64,000 nucleotides of DNA from Nocardia carnea NBRC 14403 (GTDB taxonomy: Bacteria > Actinomycetota > Actinomycetes > Mycobacteriales > Mycobacteriaceae), in NCBI RefSeq assembly GCF_000308515.1, contig NZ_BAFV01000018.1, positions 62,001 through 126,000 on the forward strand, given 5' to 3'. Below the pieces are notes generated by a model, which had not been told where the DNA came from, did not search any database, and worked only from the letters and a program-made list of their open reading frames with translations. The translations under genes and the position numbers were made by a program. The first letter of the stretch is position 1, and each line of letters starts with the position of its first letter. Below are positions 16,819 to 24,462 of this stretch, in pieces.

Positions 16819-17778
16819 CTACGGAGTCAGGACGATTCTGCCGAACACCTCGCCATCGTCCATCTTCCGGTGTGCGAGTGCGGCTTTCTCCAGGGGCAGC
16901 GATTCGTGGACGACCGCCCGCAGGTCGCCGCGACTCGCTGCGGCCCACTGGTCGAGTTGTACGGCGCGGCGGTCGGCCGGTGTGACGGTGTCCGCGCTGA
17001 AGGTCGCGAACGACAGCGATTCCACGAACGAAGCCAGCATGGTCGCGCCGAAATCCACCGGTGGAAAACCCGCGACGGCGCCGACGGCGACCATGCGGCC
17101 TTTCGGCGCGAGCTTGTCGAAGAACCCGGGCATATCCGGTCCGGAGATGATATCGAGGATGACGTCGTAGGCGATGGGGGCGTCGGCGCCTTCGCCGGAG
17201 CGGTTCAGCACATGTGTCGCGCCGAGGGCGCGGAGCCGGGCGCCGCGCTTCGCCGAGGAGGTCGTGACCGCCACGGCGCGGGCGCCGCCGCGGGCCGCCA
17301 GCTGGACCGCCATGACTCCGAGACTGCCGGCGGCGCCGCGCACCAGCACGGTCTCCCCGGGCGCGAAATGGGCATGCGCCAGGGCGAAATGGGCCACCAT
17401 TCCGGAACTTCCGAGGGTGACCGCGTCGGCGGCGGACAGGTCTGCGGGTAGCGGCAGGACGTCTTCCACCGAGGCGAGGGCCTGTTCCACATAACCGCCG
17501 CCGCGGCCGGTGAACGCCCACACGCGTTTGCCGGTCCACGACGCATCGACACCCGCGCCGACTGTGGTGACGATTCCGGCGACCTCCGAGCCGGGAACAT
17601 GGCCTTCCTCGATGCCGACACCGGCGACGGTGCCGCGCCGGATCATCGCGTCGACACCTCCGACACCGATCGCCTCGGTGGCTATCACCACCTGTCCCGG
17701 GCCGGGCGCGGGGGCTGGGGTCTCGATGACGGCCAGCCCGTCGGGACTGCCGAATGACTGGATGACCACTGCTTTCAC
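16819..17778 (-). CDS. zinc-independent MDR / quinone oxidoreductase
   Basis: Medium-chain dehydrogenase/reductase of 319 residues in the quinone oxidoreductase subgroup. The GroES-like part has PAPGPGQVVI and GSEVAGIVTTVG; the Rossmann part has VRGAAGSLGVMAVQLA. The catalytic zinc cysteines and histidines are missing, as is usual for NADPH quinone/enone reductases. The GTG start at 17778 follows GAGGAGAG. It is divergent from a TetR gene with a perfect palindrome between, so it is the likely target of that repressor, possibly induced by quinones or similar electrophiles. Confidence 0.9.
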   Translation of the reverse strand: MKAVVIQSFGSPDGLAVIETPAPAPGPGQVVIATEAIGVGGVDAMIRRGTVAGVGIEEGHVPGSEVAGIVTTVGAGVDASWTGKRVWAFTGRGGGYVEQALASVEDVLPLPADLSAADAVTLGSSGMVAHFALAHAHFAPGETVLVRGAAGSLGVMAVQLAARGGARAVAVTTSSAKRGARLRALGATHVLNRSGEGADAPIAYDVILDIISGPDMPGFFDKLAPKGRMVAVGAVAGFPPVDFGATMLASFVESLSFATFSADTVTPADRRAVQLDQWAAASRGDLRAVVHESLPLEKAALAHRKMDDGEVFGRIVLTP

Positions 17779-17840
17779 TATCTCTCCTCGGTCAGGGTTC
17801 GGTCGGCGAGGAATGGCTCTTCTCGCTCGTTTCCGACGCT

Positions 17841-17860
17841 AACGGACGCCCCCGTCCGTT
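17841..17860. promoter_or_regulatory. TetR operator (perfect palindrome)
   Basis: AACGGACG-CCCC-CGTCCGTT: perfect 8-bp arms around a 4-base centre, placed between the divergent oxidoreductase (start 17778) and TetR (start 17878) genes. Typical size and place for a TetR dimer-pair site. Confidence 0.75.
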
Positions 17861-17877
17861 TAGCTAAAGTGAGAGTG

Positions 17878-18498
17878 ATGCCCGATCATTTGACTCACCC
17901 ACAGCGCTCCGATGCCCGGGACAACCGCGAACGCATCCTCGATGCGGCGCGTGCCCTGTTCGCCACCGAGGGGCTGAACGTGCCGATGCGGGAGATCGCG
18001 CGGCTCGCGGAGGTGGGGCCCGCCACCCTCTATCGCCATTTCCCGACCAAGGAATCCCTGGCGACCGAGGCATTCACCGACCAGATGCGTACCTGCCACA
18101 CGATCGCCGACGAGGGCCTGGCCGATCCGGACCCGTGGCGCGGCTTCTGCCGCGTCATCGAGCGGACGTTCGAACTGAACGCGCACAGCCGCGGGTTCAC
18201 CGAAGCCTTCATGTCGACGTTCCCGAATGCCCTGGATTTCGCCGCGAGCCGGGAGTACGCGCTGACATCGATCACCGAACTGGCACGCCGGGCGAAGGAA
18301 ACCGGGCACCTGCGCCCCGATTTCGTGCTGGACGACCTGATGCTGATGCTCATGGCGCACCGAGGTATCCAACCCGGCTCGCAGGCTGCCCGCACCGCGG
18401 CTTCGCGGCGCTTCGCCGCCTTCGTGATCGAAGCATTCCGCGCCCGCCCGGAGTCCGCGCCGCTGCCGCCGGTCCCACGATTGACCCTCGTCCGATAG
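17878..18498 (+). CDS. TetR family transcriptional regulator
   Basis: Repressor of 206 residues. HTH at about residues 15-62 (NRERILDAARALFATEGL, MREIARLAEVGPATLYRHFPTKESL). The C-terminal domain resembles the SACE_7040/YvdT-like group but no ligand is evident. It starts with ATG at 17878; a GTG nine bases earlier is possible. It sits 17 bases from a perfect palindrome and is divergent from the MDR oxidoreductase, so it probably represses both. Confidence 0.9.
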   Translation: MPDHLTHPQRSDARDNRERILDAARALFATEGLNVPMREIARLAEVGPATLYRHFPTKESLATEAFTDQMRTCHTIADEGLADPDPWRGFCRVIERTFELNAHSRGFTEAFMSTFPNALDFAASREYALTSITELARRAKETGHLRPDFVLDDLMLMLMAHRGIQPGSQAARTAASRRFAAFVIEAFRARPESAPLPPVPRLTLVR

Positions 18499-18584
18499 GG
18501 CAGCCCGGCGGCATCGAGGGGAAGTGCCGGCGGGACCGGGCGGCCGGGCGAGGGCGGCCGTGGGATAGTTCACCCGGCATTCGT

Positions 18585-18621
18585 TTGACTCACGGGTTTG
18601 ATAGTTGTCAATATCGATGTA
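18585..18621 (+). promoter_or_regulatory. ars promoter with ArsR-type operator
   Basis: TTGACT (18585-18590) and CAATAT (18609-18614) with an 18-base spacer make a good -35/-10 pair. The expected transcription start falls at the A of the arsR ATG, so the message may be leaderless. TTGATAGTTGTCAA (18598-18611) is a TTGA..TCAA inverted repeat overlapping the -10, where ArsR would block the promoter. Confidence 0.55.
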
Positions 18622-18989
18622 TGTCTAATTCGCAGGTTCCGGTCGAGGGGTGCAGTCCCTCGGCCCGGATTCGGGAACCTCTGTCGGTGGATGCCTCGGT
18701 GGAGTTGGCGGCGGTGTTCAAAGCGCTGTCGGATCCCGTGCGCTTACGGTTGCTCAGCTCGATCGCGTCGCGGGCCGGGCAGGAAGCCTGCGTCTGCGAT
18801 CTGTCCGAGGGCATCGAATTGAGCCAGCCGACGATCTCGCACCACCTGAAGGTGCTGCGTGGCGCCGGATTGCTGACCAGCGAGCGGCGCGCGTCCTGGG
18901 TGTACTACCGGGTGGTCCCGGAGGTGCTGCGGCGGCTCTCGGAGATTCTACTGGTGGAAAGCGGTGCGGCCGCCGAGGTGAACGCGTGA
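18621..18989 (+). CDS. arsR: ArsR family arsenic-responsive repressor
   Basis: Winged-helix repressor of 122 residues. The C57-V-C59-D motif inside helix 3 (EACVCDLSE) is the classical As(III)/Sb(III) site of ArsR. The recognition helix is QPTISHHLKVLRGAGLL and the wing SWVYYRV. It heads an operon with the ACR3 pump (GTGA overlap at 18986-18989) and arsC, so it represses them until arsenite binds. The ATG at 18621 has no ribosome site but fits a leaderless transcript from the promoter just upstream. Confidence 0.93.
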   Translation: MSNSQVPVEGCSPSARIREPLSVDASVELAAVFKALSDPVRLRLLSSIASRAGQEACVCDLSEGIELSQPTISHHLKVLRGAGLLTSERRASWVYYRVVPEVLRRLSEILLVESGAAAEVNA

Positions 18990-20098
18990 GCGCCGAGACG
19001 ACCGGCAGCGCGCCGGGGGTGGTGGGGAAGCTTTCGACCCTGGACCGGTTCCTGCCGGTGTGGATCGGGGTGGCGATGGTAGCCGGGCTGCTGCTGGGCC
19101 GGCTGATACCCGGACTCGGCGACGGCCTGGCCGCGGTGGAAATCGACGGGATATCGCTGCCGATCGCGATCGGGCTGCTGATCATGATGTACCCGGTGCT
19201 GGCCAAGGTCCGCTACGACCGGCTCGACACCGTCACCGGTGACCGGAGACTACTGGCCGGGTCGCTCGTACTGAACTGGCTGCTCGGGCCCGCACTGATG
19301 TTCGCGCTGGCCTGGCTGCTGCTACCGGACCTGCCCGAATACCGCACGGGACTGATCATCGTCGGGCTGGCGCGGTGTATCGCCATGGTGATCATCTGGA
19401 ACGATCTGGCCTGCGGTGACCGGGAAGCCGCCGCTGTCCTGGTGGCGCTGAACTCGGTCTTCCAGGTGCTCATGTTCGCGGTTCTGGGCTGGTTCTACCT
19501 CTCGGTGCTGCCCGGATGGCTGGGTCTGGAACAAACCACCATCGAGGCCTCGCCCTGGGAGATCGCGAAATCGGTGCTGATCTTCCTCGGGGTCCCGCTG
19601 CTGGCCGGATACCTCACCCGCCGGTTCGGGGAACGTGCGAAAGGCCGCGACTGGTACGAATCGACGCTGATCCCGCGGATCGGGCCGTGGGCCCTGTACG
19701 GGTTGCTGTTCACGATCGTGGTGCTGTTCGCCCTGCAGGGGGAGCGGATCACCGCCCAGCCCCTCGATGTCGTGCGGATCGCGGTACCGCTGCTCGCCTA
19801 TTTCGCGATCATGTGGGGCGGCGGCTACCTGCTCGGCGCGCTCATGGGCCTCGGCTACGAGCGGACCACCACGCTGGCGTTCACCGCGGCGGGCAACAAT
19901 TTCGAACTCGCCATCGCGGTCGCGATCGCCACCTACGGCGCTACCTCCGGTCAAGCGCTCGCCGGGGTGGTGGGCCCGCTGATCGAAGTGCCGGTGCTGG
20001 TCGGGCTGGTCTATGTGTCCCTGGCGCTACGCAACAAGTTCCGGAATTCCGGCACACCGGCCGAGGCGGGCCACCGCGACGTCGAAGTCCGGCCCTGA
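18986..20098 (+). CDS. arsB: ACR3-type arsenite efflux transporter
   Basis: Membrane carrier of 370 residues with about ten hydrophobic helices, of the BART/ACR3 group. Typical are the segment IVGLARCIAMVIIWNDLACGD, which carries the cysteine needed for arsenite transport, and FTAAGNNFELAIAVAIATYG near the end. It expels As(III) from the cytoplasm using the membrane potential. The GTG start overlaps the arsR stop, so the two are coupled; arsC follows 29 bases later. Named arsB/acr3 in different annotations; the sequence is ACR3, not the E. coli ArsB fold. Confidence 0.95.
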   Translation: MSAETTGSAPGVVGKLSTLDRFLPVWIGVAMVAGLLLGRLIPGLGDGLAAVEIDGISLPIAIGLLIMMYPVLAKVRYDRLDTVTGDRRLLAGSLVLNWLLGPALMFALAWLLLPDLPEYRTGLIIVGLARCIAMVIIWNDLACGDREAAAVLVALNSVFQVLMFAVLGWFYLSVLPGWLGLEQTTIEASPWEIAKSVLIFLGVPLLAGYLTRRFGERAKGRDWYESTLIPRIGPWALYGLLFTIVVLFALQGERITAQPLDVVRIAVPLLAYFAIMWGGGYLLGALMGLGYERTTTLAFTAAGNNFELAIAVAIATYGATSGQALAGVVGPLIEVPVLVGLVYVSLALRNKFRNSGTPAEAGHRDVEVRP

Positions 20099-20127
20099 CT
20101 CACTCCCGCATGAAAAGAGACGATTCC

Positions 20128-20529
20128 ATGACCCCGCCCACCGTGTTGTTCGTCTGCGTCCACAATGCCGGCCGCTCCCAGATGGCCGCCGGATTCCTCA
20201 CCCACCTCGCCGGGGACGCGATCGAGGTCCGTTCCGCGGGCAGCGCGCCCGCCGCCGCCCTGAATCCCGCGGCGGTTGCGGTGATGGCCGAGGCCGGCAT
20301 CGATATCGCCACACAGTCGCCCAAGATTCTCACCGCGGACGCGGTGCAATCCTCCGACGTGGTGATCACCATGGGCTGCGGCGACACCTGCCCGGTCTTC
20401 CCCGGCATCAGCTACCGGGATTGGGATCTGCCGGACCCGGCGGGCAAAGGTATCGACGACGTGCGCCCGATCCGCGACGAGATCCGCGCCCGGGTCGAAG
20501 CGCTCATCGCCGAACTGCTGCCCGCCTGA
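20128..20529 (+). CDS. arsC: arsenate reductase, low-molecular-weight phosphatase type
   Basis: Arsenate reductase of 133 residues that turns As(V) into As(III) for the ACR3 pump. The catalytic P-loop is C10-VHNAG-R16-S (Cx5RS), the acid-base Asp lies in WDLPDPAG, and a further Cys pair is in MGCGDTCPVF. In actinobacteria this type may use mycothiol/mycoredoxin or thioredoxin; the pattern resembles the mycothiol group, but this is inference. The ATG at 20128 is eight bases after AAAAGAGA. Third gene of the arsR-ACR3-arsC operon. Confidence 0.94.
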   Translation: MTPPTVLFVCVHNAGRSQMAAGFLTHLAGDAIEVRSAGSAPAAALNPAAVAVMAEAGIDIATQSPKILTADAVQSSDVVITMGCGDTCPVFPGISYRDWDLPDPAGKGIDDVRPIRDEIRARVEALIAELLPA

Positions 20530-20545
20530 ACCGGCCGGAGAGCGG

Positions 20546-20881
20546 TCACGCCGCCTTCAGCGGGTCGTGCCCGAGGCACATCAGCCGATGCCGGAACTGC
20601 GCATCGCCGGCCACCGGTTCCAGATCGTCGCGCCGTTCCGCGGTGATCGTGGCCACCACACGGCGCATGACCGTCACATCGTCGGCGGTCAGATCGGTCC
20701 GGCGTTTGCCGAGAATCGCCAGGACCTGCCGGCCGATCTCGGGTCCGGAGCGATCCGGTTCCCGTTCGGCCACCGCGCTCGCCGCCTCGGTGCGCAACCA
20801 ATCGCCGAGCTCACGCGACGACATATTGACCACCCGATGGAAATCGTCCCAGAGTTCGTCGTCCACCACTGATTCCGCCAT
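20546..20881 (-). CDS. DUF3140 domain protein
   Basis: Protein of 111 residues matching the DUF3140 family (DELWDDFHRVVNMSSRELGDWL near the N-terminus, then the arginine-rich VMRRVVATITAERR and HRLMCLGHDPLK). Family function is unknown. The start at 20881 has the ribosome site AGGAGG. It is convergent with arsC and divergent from the small protein at 20992. Placement inside an arsenic island may be chance. Confidence 0.85.
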   Translation of the reverse strand: MAESVVDDELWDDFHRVVNMSSRELGDWLRTEAASAVAEREPDRSGPEIGRQVLAILGKRRTDLTADDVTVMRRVVATITAERRDDLEPVAGDAQFRHRLMCLGHDPLKAA

Positions 20882-20991
20882 GGGTGTCCACCTCCTACGG
20901 TCGCTTGCGGCGCGGCAGTACCCGGCTGCGCCACCGGCAAACAGGGCATGCTGCCGTGTTTCCGCGCGGACACTCGGGGCATCCGGGGCGC

Positions 20992-21273
20992 ATGAATACC
21001 GACAGATCATCCGCAAACAGCGCCGAGCGCCGCGTTCGGACACAGGTCGACGCGGCCGATCTCCATCGACTGCTCGAGGCCGGGCCGGACAGTTGCCTCG
21101 TACTGTCCGAGGGGCGAATGCAGATCCACGAAGCGTCCCCGCGTGACGGCGACGGCCTGGTCGTCGTGACACGGGCGGACCTGATCGCTCAGCTGGGCGA
21201 CAGTCCGGCGGAGAACGACCTGATCACCCAGGCCGCACTGCTCGACAGTGAGGTCCGCTCCCTCGGGGCCTGA
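20992..21273 (+). CDS. small hypothetical protein
   Basis: Protein of 93 residues with no family I recognise. The middle (LLEAGPDSCLVLSEGRMQIH, then GLVVVTRADLIAQLG) looks like a small alpha/beta unit. It is divergent from DUF3140 with a 110-base gap and convergent with the hydrolase at 21285. Its ribosome site is weak (GGGG). Treated as real because codon use at third positions is strongly GC as in its neighbours. Confidence 0.55.
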   Translation: MNTDRSSANSAERRVRTQVDAADLHRLLEAGPDSCLVLSEGRMQIHEASPRDGDGLVVVTRADLIAQLGDSPAENDLITQAALLDSEVRSLGA

Positions 21274-21284
21274 CCTCGCCCGGC

Positions 21285-21983
21285 TCAGGACGCCGGCCCC
21301 GTCGCCGGAGTGGTGCCGAGGTTGTCCAGGAACCAGTCCGTCGCGAGCGCGGCGACCCGGTCGAGTGCGCCGGGTTCTTCGAACAGATGCGTGGCGTCCG
21401 GCACGATCTCGAGGCGTGGGTGCACGGTCATGCGCTGCTGGGCCTCGCGGTTGAGATCGAGAACTATTTCGTCGGCGCCGCCGACGATCAGCAGGGTGGG
21501 GGTCCGGACGCGGGTGAGGGCGTCTCCCGCGATGTCCGGGCGGCCACCGCGGGAGACGACGGCGTGCACCGCGGCCGGACGCTCGGCGGCAGTGCGCAGG
21601 GCGGCCGCGGCGCCGGTGCTGGCCCCGAACAGGCCGACCGGGTTCTCGGCGGTTGTGGCCCGGTCGGCCAGCCAGTCCACGGTTGCCGCCAGCCGTCCGG
21701 ACAGCAGCGGTATGTCGAATCGCAGCTCCCGGGTACTCAGGTCGCGGTGCTCTTCCTCGGCGGTGAGCAGATCGAGCAGGACGGTGCCGAGTCCGGCCCG
21801 CTCGAGCACGGCGGCCACATGCCGGTTGCGCGGACTGTGCCGGCCGCTACCGGTGCCGTGCGCGAAAACGACGATCCCGCAGTTCGGCGCGGGTAGCCGG
21901 ATCCGGGCGTCGAGATGGATATCGCCGACGGGTATCCGCACTTCTTCGTCGACGAACATGCTGTTGCCGGTGGAGTCGTTCAT
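21285..21983 (-). CDS. alpha/beta hydrolase (dienelactone-hydrolase-like)
   Basis: Hydrolase of about 232 residues. Seen are the oxyanion strand IVVFAHGTGSGRH, the nucleophile elbow GASTG, the acid in GGADEIV and the base in DATHLFEEPG. The HLFEEPG ending is typical of hydrolases that are often fused to or neighbour phosphoribosyltransferases; none is present here. The ATG at 21983 is the first credible start; the frame is open to 22058 through a TTG. Substrate unknown. It lies between arsC/DUF3140 and arsI. Confidence 0.8.
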   Translation of the reverse strand: MNDSTGNSMFVDEEVRIPVGDIHLDARIRLPAPNCGIVVFAHGTGSGRHSPRNRHVAAVLERAGLGTVLLDLLTAEEEHRDLSTRELRFDIPLLSGRLAATVDWLADRATTAENPVGLFGASTGAAAALRTAAERPAAVHAVVSRGGRPDIAGDALTRVRTPTLLIVGGADEIVLDLNREAQQRMTVHPRLEIVPDATHLFEEPGALDRVAALATDWFLDNLGTTPATGPAS

Positions 21984-22110
21984 GGTTTCCGTTCCCGTCG
22001 TACGGGTCGCCGGCGTACCGGCATATCGGGAGCGGAGTACCCGCGTCTCCTCCGGCAAACAGCTGCTCAGGCCAGGTGCGGACTGCTGAGCCCGGATCGG
22101 GGAACGGGGT

Positions 22111-22605
22111 TCACCGTCCGGCGGCCGGTGCGCAACAGGCGACCTCGTCCGCGTCGCCGGCGTCGGCGCTGGTGCCGCAGCATGCCTGTACCGCCGCGCG
22201 GTCGTCCGTCTCGGCGAACTCGGGCGCGGTACCGAAATGCTCTGTATCGGCGAGGACCGTATAGACCTCCCAGCGCTCGGCGTTCGGTCCGGTCACCCAC
22301 ACCTTGTCCTGGGTGGCGAAGCAACACGTGGTCGCGATCTGTTCCTCGGTGAACAGGCCGGCCGCCGTCAGGCGCGCTATCTCGGCGTGGACCTTGTCCG
22401 AGGACTCGACCTCCACCCCGAGATGGTTCACGCTGCCGCCCTGACCAGGATTCTCGATCAGCACCAGTTTCAGCGGCGGCTCGTCGATCGCGAAATTCGC
22501 ATATCCGGGTTTGCGTTTCGCGGGTTCGGCACCGAACAGGGTCGAGTAGAACCCGACCGCCTGTTCCAGATCATCGACATTCAGAGCGAGCTGTACACGA
22601 GACAT
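22111..22605 (-). CDS. arsI: ArsI/CadI family organoarsenical lyase (VOC fold)
   Basis: Vicinal-oxygen-chelate protein of 164 residues. ArsI breaks the C-As bond of trivalent methyl- or aromatic arsenicals; mycobacterial CadI is the same family. The predicted Fe(II) ligands are Q5, H61 and E113, and the arsenic-binding vicinal pair is C94-C95 (ATTCCFAT). A Cys-rich tail (ACCG, ACCAP) may hold further As(III). It is divergent from the second ArsR gene across a long inverted repeat and starts after TGGAGG. CadI identity cannot be excluded. Confidence 0.9.
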   Translation of the reverse strand: MSRVQLALNVDDLEQAVGFYSTLFGAEPAKRKPGYANFAIDEPPLKLVLIENPGQGGSVNHLGVEVESSDKVHAEIARLTAAGLFTEEQIATTCCFATQDKVWVTGPNAERWEVYTVLADTEHFGTAPEFAETDDRAAVQACCGTSADAGDADEVACCAPAAGR

Positions 22606-22625
22606 CGCAAACCTCCAGTTGTGTT

Positions 22626-22678
22626 ACATATATCGAAAAGGTGGGCGTGGTCGAGTGTGCCACCTTTTCGACATATGT
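22626..22678. promoter_or_regulatory. long ArsR-type inverted repeat
   Basis: Arms of 19 bases, ACATATATCGAAAAGGTGG (22626-22644) and CCACCTTTTCGACATATGT (22660-22678), match at 18 of 19 positions around a 15-base centre. It fills the gap between the divergent arsI and second arsR genes. Confidence 0.8.
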
Positions 22679-22702
22679 CAATACTGTAGGTAGCATCGGA
22701 AT

Positions 22703-23062
22703 ATGCCGAAAGCGCTACCCGTCATCGATACGACCGCCCCCGTCTGCTGCGCCCCCGTGGCCGCCGGTCCCATCGACGACGAGGCGGCCCTGCACGTCGC
22801 GCTCCGCCTGAAAGCGCTCGCCGATCCGGTCCGCGTCAAACTCATGTCGCTCCTGCTGGCCGACCCGGACGCCGGCGCCAACGGTGGCGACCTCGCCGCC
22901 GCGGTCGACGTGTCCGAATCCACCGTCAGTCATCACCTGACCCAGCTCCGCAAAGCCGGCCTGATCACCTCGGAACGCAACGGTATGAACGTCATCCATC
23001 GCGCCCACCGCGACGCGCTGGCCGCCCTGTGTGTGGTGCTGGATCCCAACTGCTGCCGCTGA
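22703..23062 (+). CDS. ArsR family metalloregulator (second)
   Basis: Repressor of 119 residues with a winged helix (LKALADPVRVKLMSLLL, ESTVSHHLTQLRKAGLI). It has no CVC in helix 3. Instead a vicinal pair C15-C16 lies near the N-terminus and another C117-C118 at the C-terminus, with C110. N-terminal Cys pairs are used by the Corynebacterium/Acidithiobacillus ArsR type, so it is a different sensor geometry from the ArsR at 18621. Divergent from arsI, which it should control through the inverted repeat. Confidence 0.9.
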   Translation: MPKALPVIDTTAPVCCAPVAAGPIDDEAALHVALRLKALADPVRVKLMSLLLADPDAGANGGDLAAAVDVSESTVSHHLTQLRKAGLITSERNGMNVIHRAHRDALAALCVVLDPNCCR

Positions 23063-23080
23063 TCGCGGCGCCCGGCCCGA

Positions 23081-23908
23081 CTACCGGAACGCCGCCGAGT
23101 TGCGTGCCGCCCACTCCGTGAAAGTGTGCGGTGCCCGGCCCAGCACCTTTTCGACATCCGGGCTGACCTGCTGTAGCGCGGGTGCCGGGCTGCCGAGCAT
23201 ATCCAGTGTCGATTCGACCACCGGTCCGGGCATGAACTGCACCATCCGCTCCCTTGCCTGCGCGCGCGACAGCTCGGTGAAACGCACCGGTTCGCCCAGC
23301 GCTGCGCCGAGGGCGGCGGCCTGCTGCCTGGGGGAAACGGGCTCGGGGCCGGTGAGTTCGTAGATCGAACTGTCGTGGCTGTCGTCGAGCAGGGCCGCGG
23401 CGGCCACCGCGGCGATATCGACCGGATCGATCACCGGCAGTGCGATATCGGCGAACGGTGCCGTGACCGTTCGCTCGCCGCGCACCGATTCCGCCCATTG
23501 CAGTGCATTCGAGGCGAAGTTCCCGGGGCGCAAGATCGTCCAGTCGAGACCGGAATCCCGCACCGCCGCTTCCGCGTCCGCGGGATGATTCCCGGTGCCG
23601 ACCCCTTGCGAGGACAGCAGTACCACTCGGCGCCCGCCCGCACTGCGGACCGACTCCACGACCTCGCCGAGATCACCGCCCGCGCCGAGAAAATCGCCGG
23701 AAGCCAGCAGAAATACGGTATGTGCGCCCGTGAGGGCGGGAGTCAGTTCGTCCGTCCGTAGAAGGTCGGCCCGCCGATACTCGACACCGGCGGGGAAATC
23801 CGCTGCCTCCGCTGTACGTGAGACCGCCCGGACCTCCGCTCCTGCCGCGGCCAGCGCCTGTACCAGCGGTCGTCCGACATTGCCCGTCGCTCCCGTTATC
23901 ACGATCAT
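23081..23908 (-). CDS. NmrA-like NAD(P)-binding protein
   Basis: Atypical SDR of 275 residues. The Rossmann motif is VITGATGNVGRPLVQAL (residue 3 on), followed by VFLLAS and the segment LDWTILRPGNFASN typical of NmrA/HSCARG or NAD(P)H:quinone oxidoreductase QorB-like proteins. The catalytic YxxxK pair is missing, so it may be a redox sensor or a QOR-2-type enzyme. The start at 23908 follows GAGAGGAAA. It is divergent from an HxlR regulator, an arrangement seen with quinone/electrophile response genes. Confidence 0.85.
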   Translation of the reverse strand: MIVITGATGNVGRPLVQALAAAGAEVRAVSRTAEAADFPAGVEYRRADLLRTDELTPALTGAHTVFLLASGDFLGAGGDLGEVVESVRSAGGRRVVLLSSQGVGTGNHPADAEAAVRDSGLDWTILRPGNFASNALQWAESVRGERTVTAPFADIALPVIDPVDIAAVAAAALLDDSHDSSIYELTGPEPVSPRQQAAALGAALGEPVRFTELSRAQARERMVQFMPGPVVESTLDMLGSPAPALQQVSPDVEKVLGRAPHTFTEWAARNSAAFR

Positions 23909-23940
23909 GCTTTTTCCTCTCGACTTCGGTGACGCGACGC

Positions 23941-23967
23941 TACTATTCGAAAGACAGTAGGTACCTA
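23941..23967. promoter_or_regulatory. candidate HxlR operator
   Basis: TACT(11 nt)AGTA at 23941-23959 and the 10-base palindrome TAGGTACCTA at 23958-23967 overlap in the gap between the NmrA-like and HxlR genes. The TAC/GTA core with a central TTCGAA-like stretch resembles known HxlR-family sites. Confidence 0.55.
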
Positions 23968-23996
23968 GAGGAAAGTATTGGAGGTAGAGCGCTATT

Positions 23997-24398
23997 GTGA
24001 CCGAAACCACAGCCTGGAATCCGGACGTGGACGTCGCTCCGGAGAACGCCTGTCCCATCGCGCCGGTGGTCGATGTGGTGTTCAGCCGCTGGACCACGCC
24101 GATCCTGTGGGTGCTGCACTACCGCGGGCCGCACCGCTTCGTCGAACTTCAGCGGTCGATCACCACGATCACCCCGAAAGTGCTGACCGAACGGCTCCGG
24201 CAGCTCGAACGCGACGGGTTGATCACGCGCACTTACCATCCGGAGGTTCCGCCCCGAGTCGTCTACGAGATCAGCGAGCTGGGCAGCAGTCTGGCGCCGC
24301 TGTTCGCGGCCTTGGCCGACTGGTCGGGCAACCTCGCCGAGGTCGAGCGGGCGCGAAGCGCCTACGACACCGAACGGCAAACGCGCCGAAAGCGCTGA
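23997..24398 (+). CDS. HxlR family transcriptional regulator
   Basis: Winged-helix regulator of 133 residues. The start of the domain ENACPIAPVVDVVFSRWTTPILW carries the conserved early cysteine (C19 region) that HxlR family members use to sense electrophiles or oxidants. Next come LHYRGPHRFVELQRSI, TPKVLTERLRQLERDGLI and VVYEISELG. GTG start with GGAGG twelve bases upstream. It probably represses the divergent NmrA-like gene. Confidence 0.9.
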   Translation: MTETTAWNPDVDVAPENACPIAPVVDVVFSRWTTPILWVLHYRGPHRFVELQRSITTITPKVLTERLRQLERDGLITRTYHPEVPPRVVYEISELGSSLAPLFAALADWSGNLAEVERARSAYDTERQTRRKR

Positions 24399-24462
24399 TC
24401 ACAGTCCTGACGGTCGTCCCCGCGAGTCGGAGAGTGTCCCCGGTCCCGGCTAGAGTCGAGCC

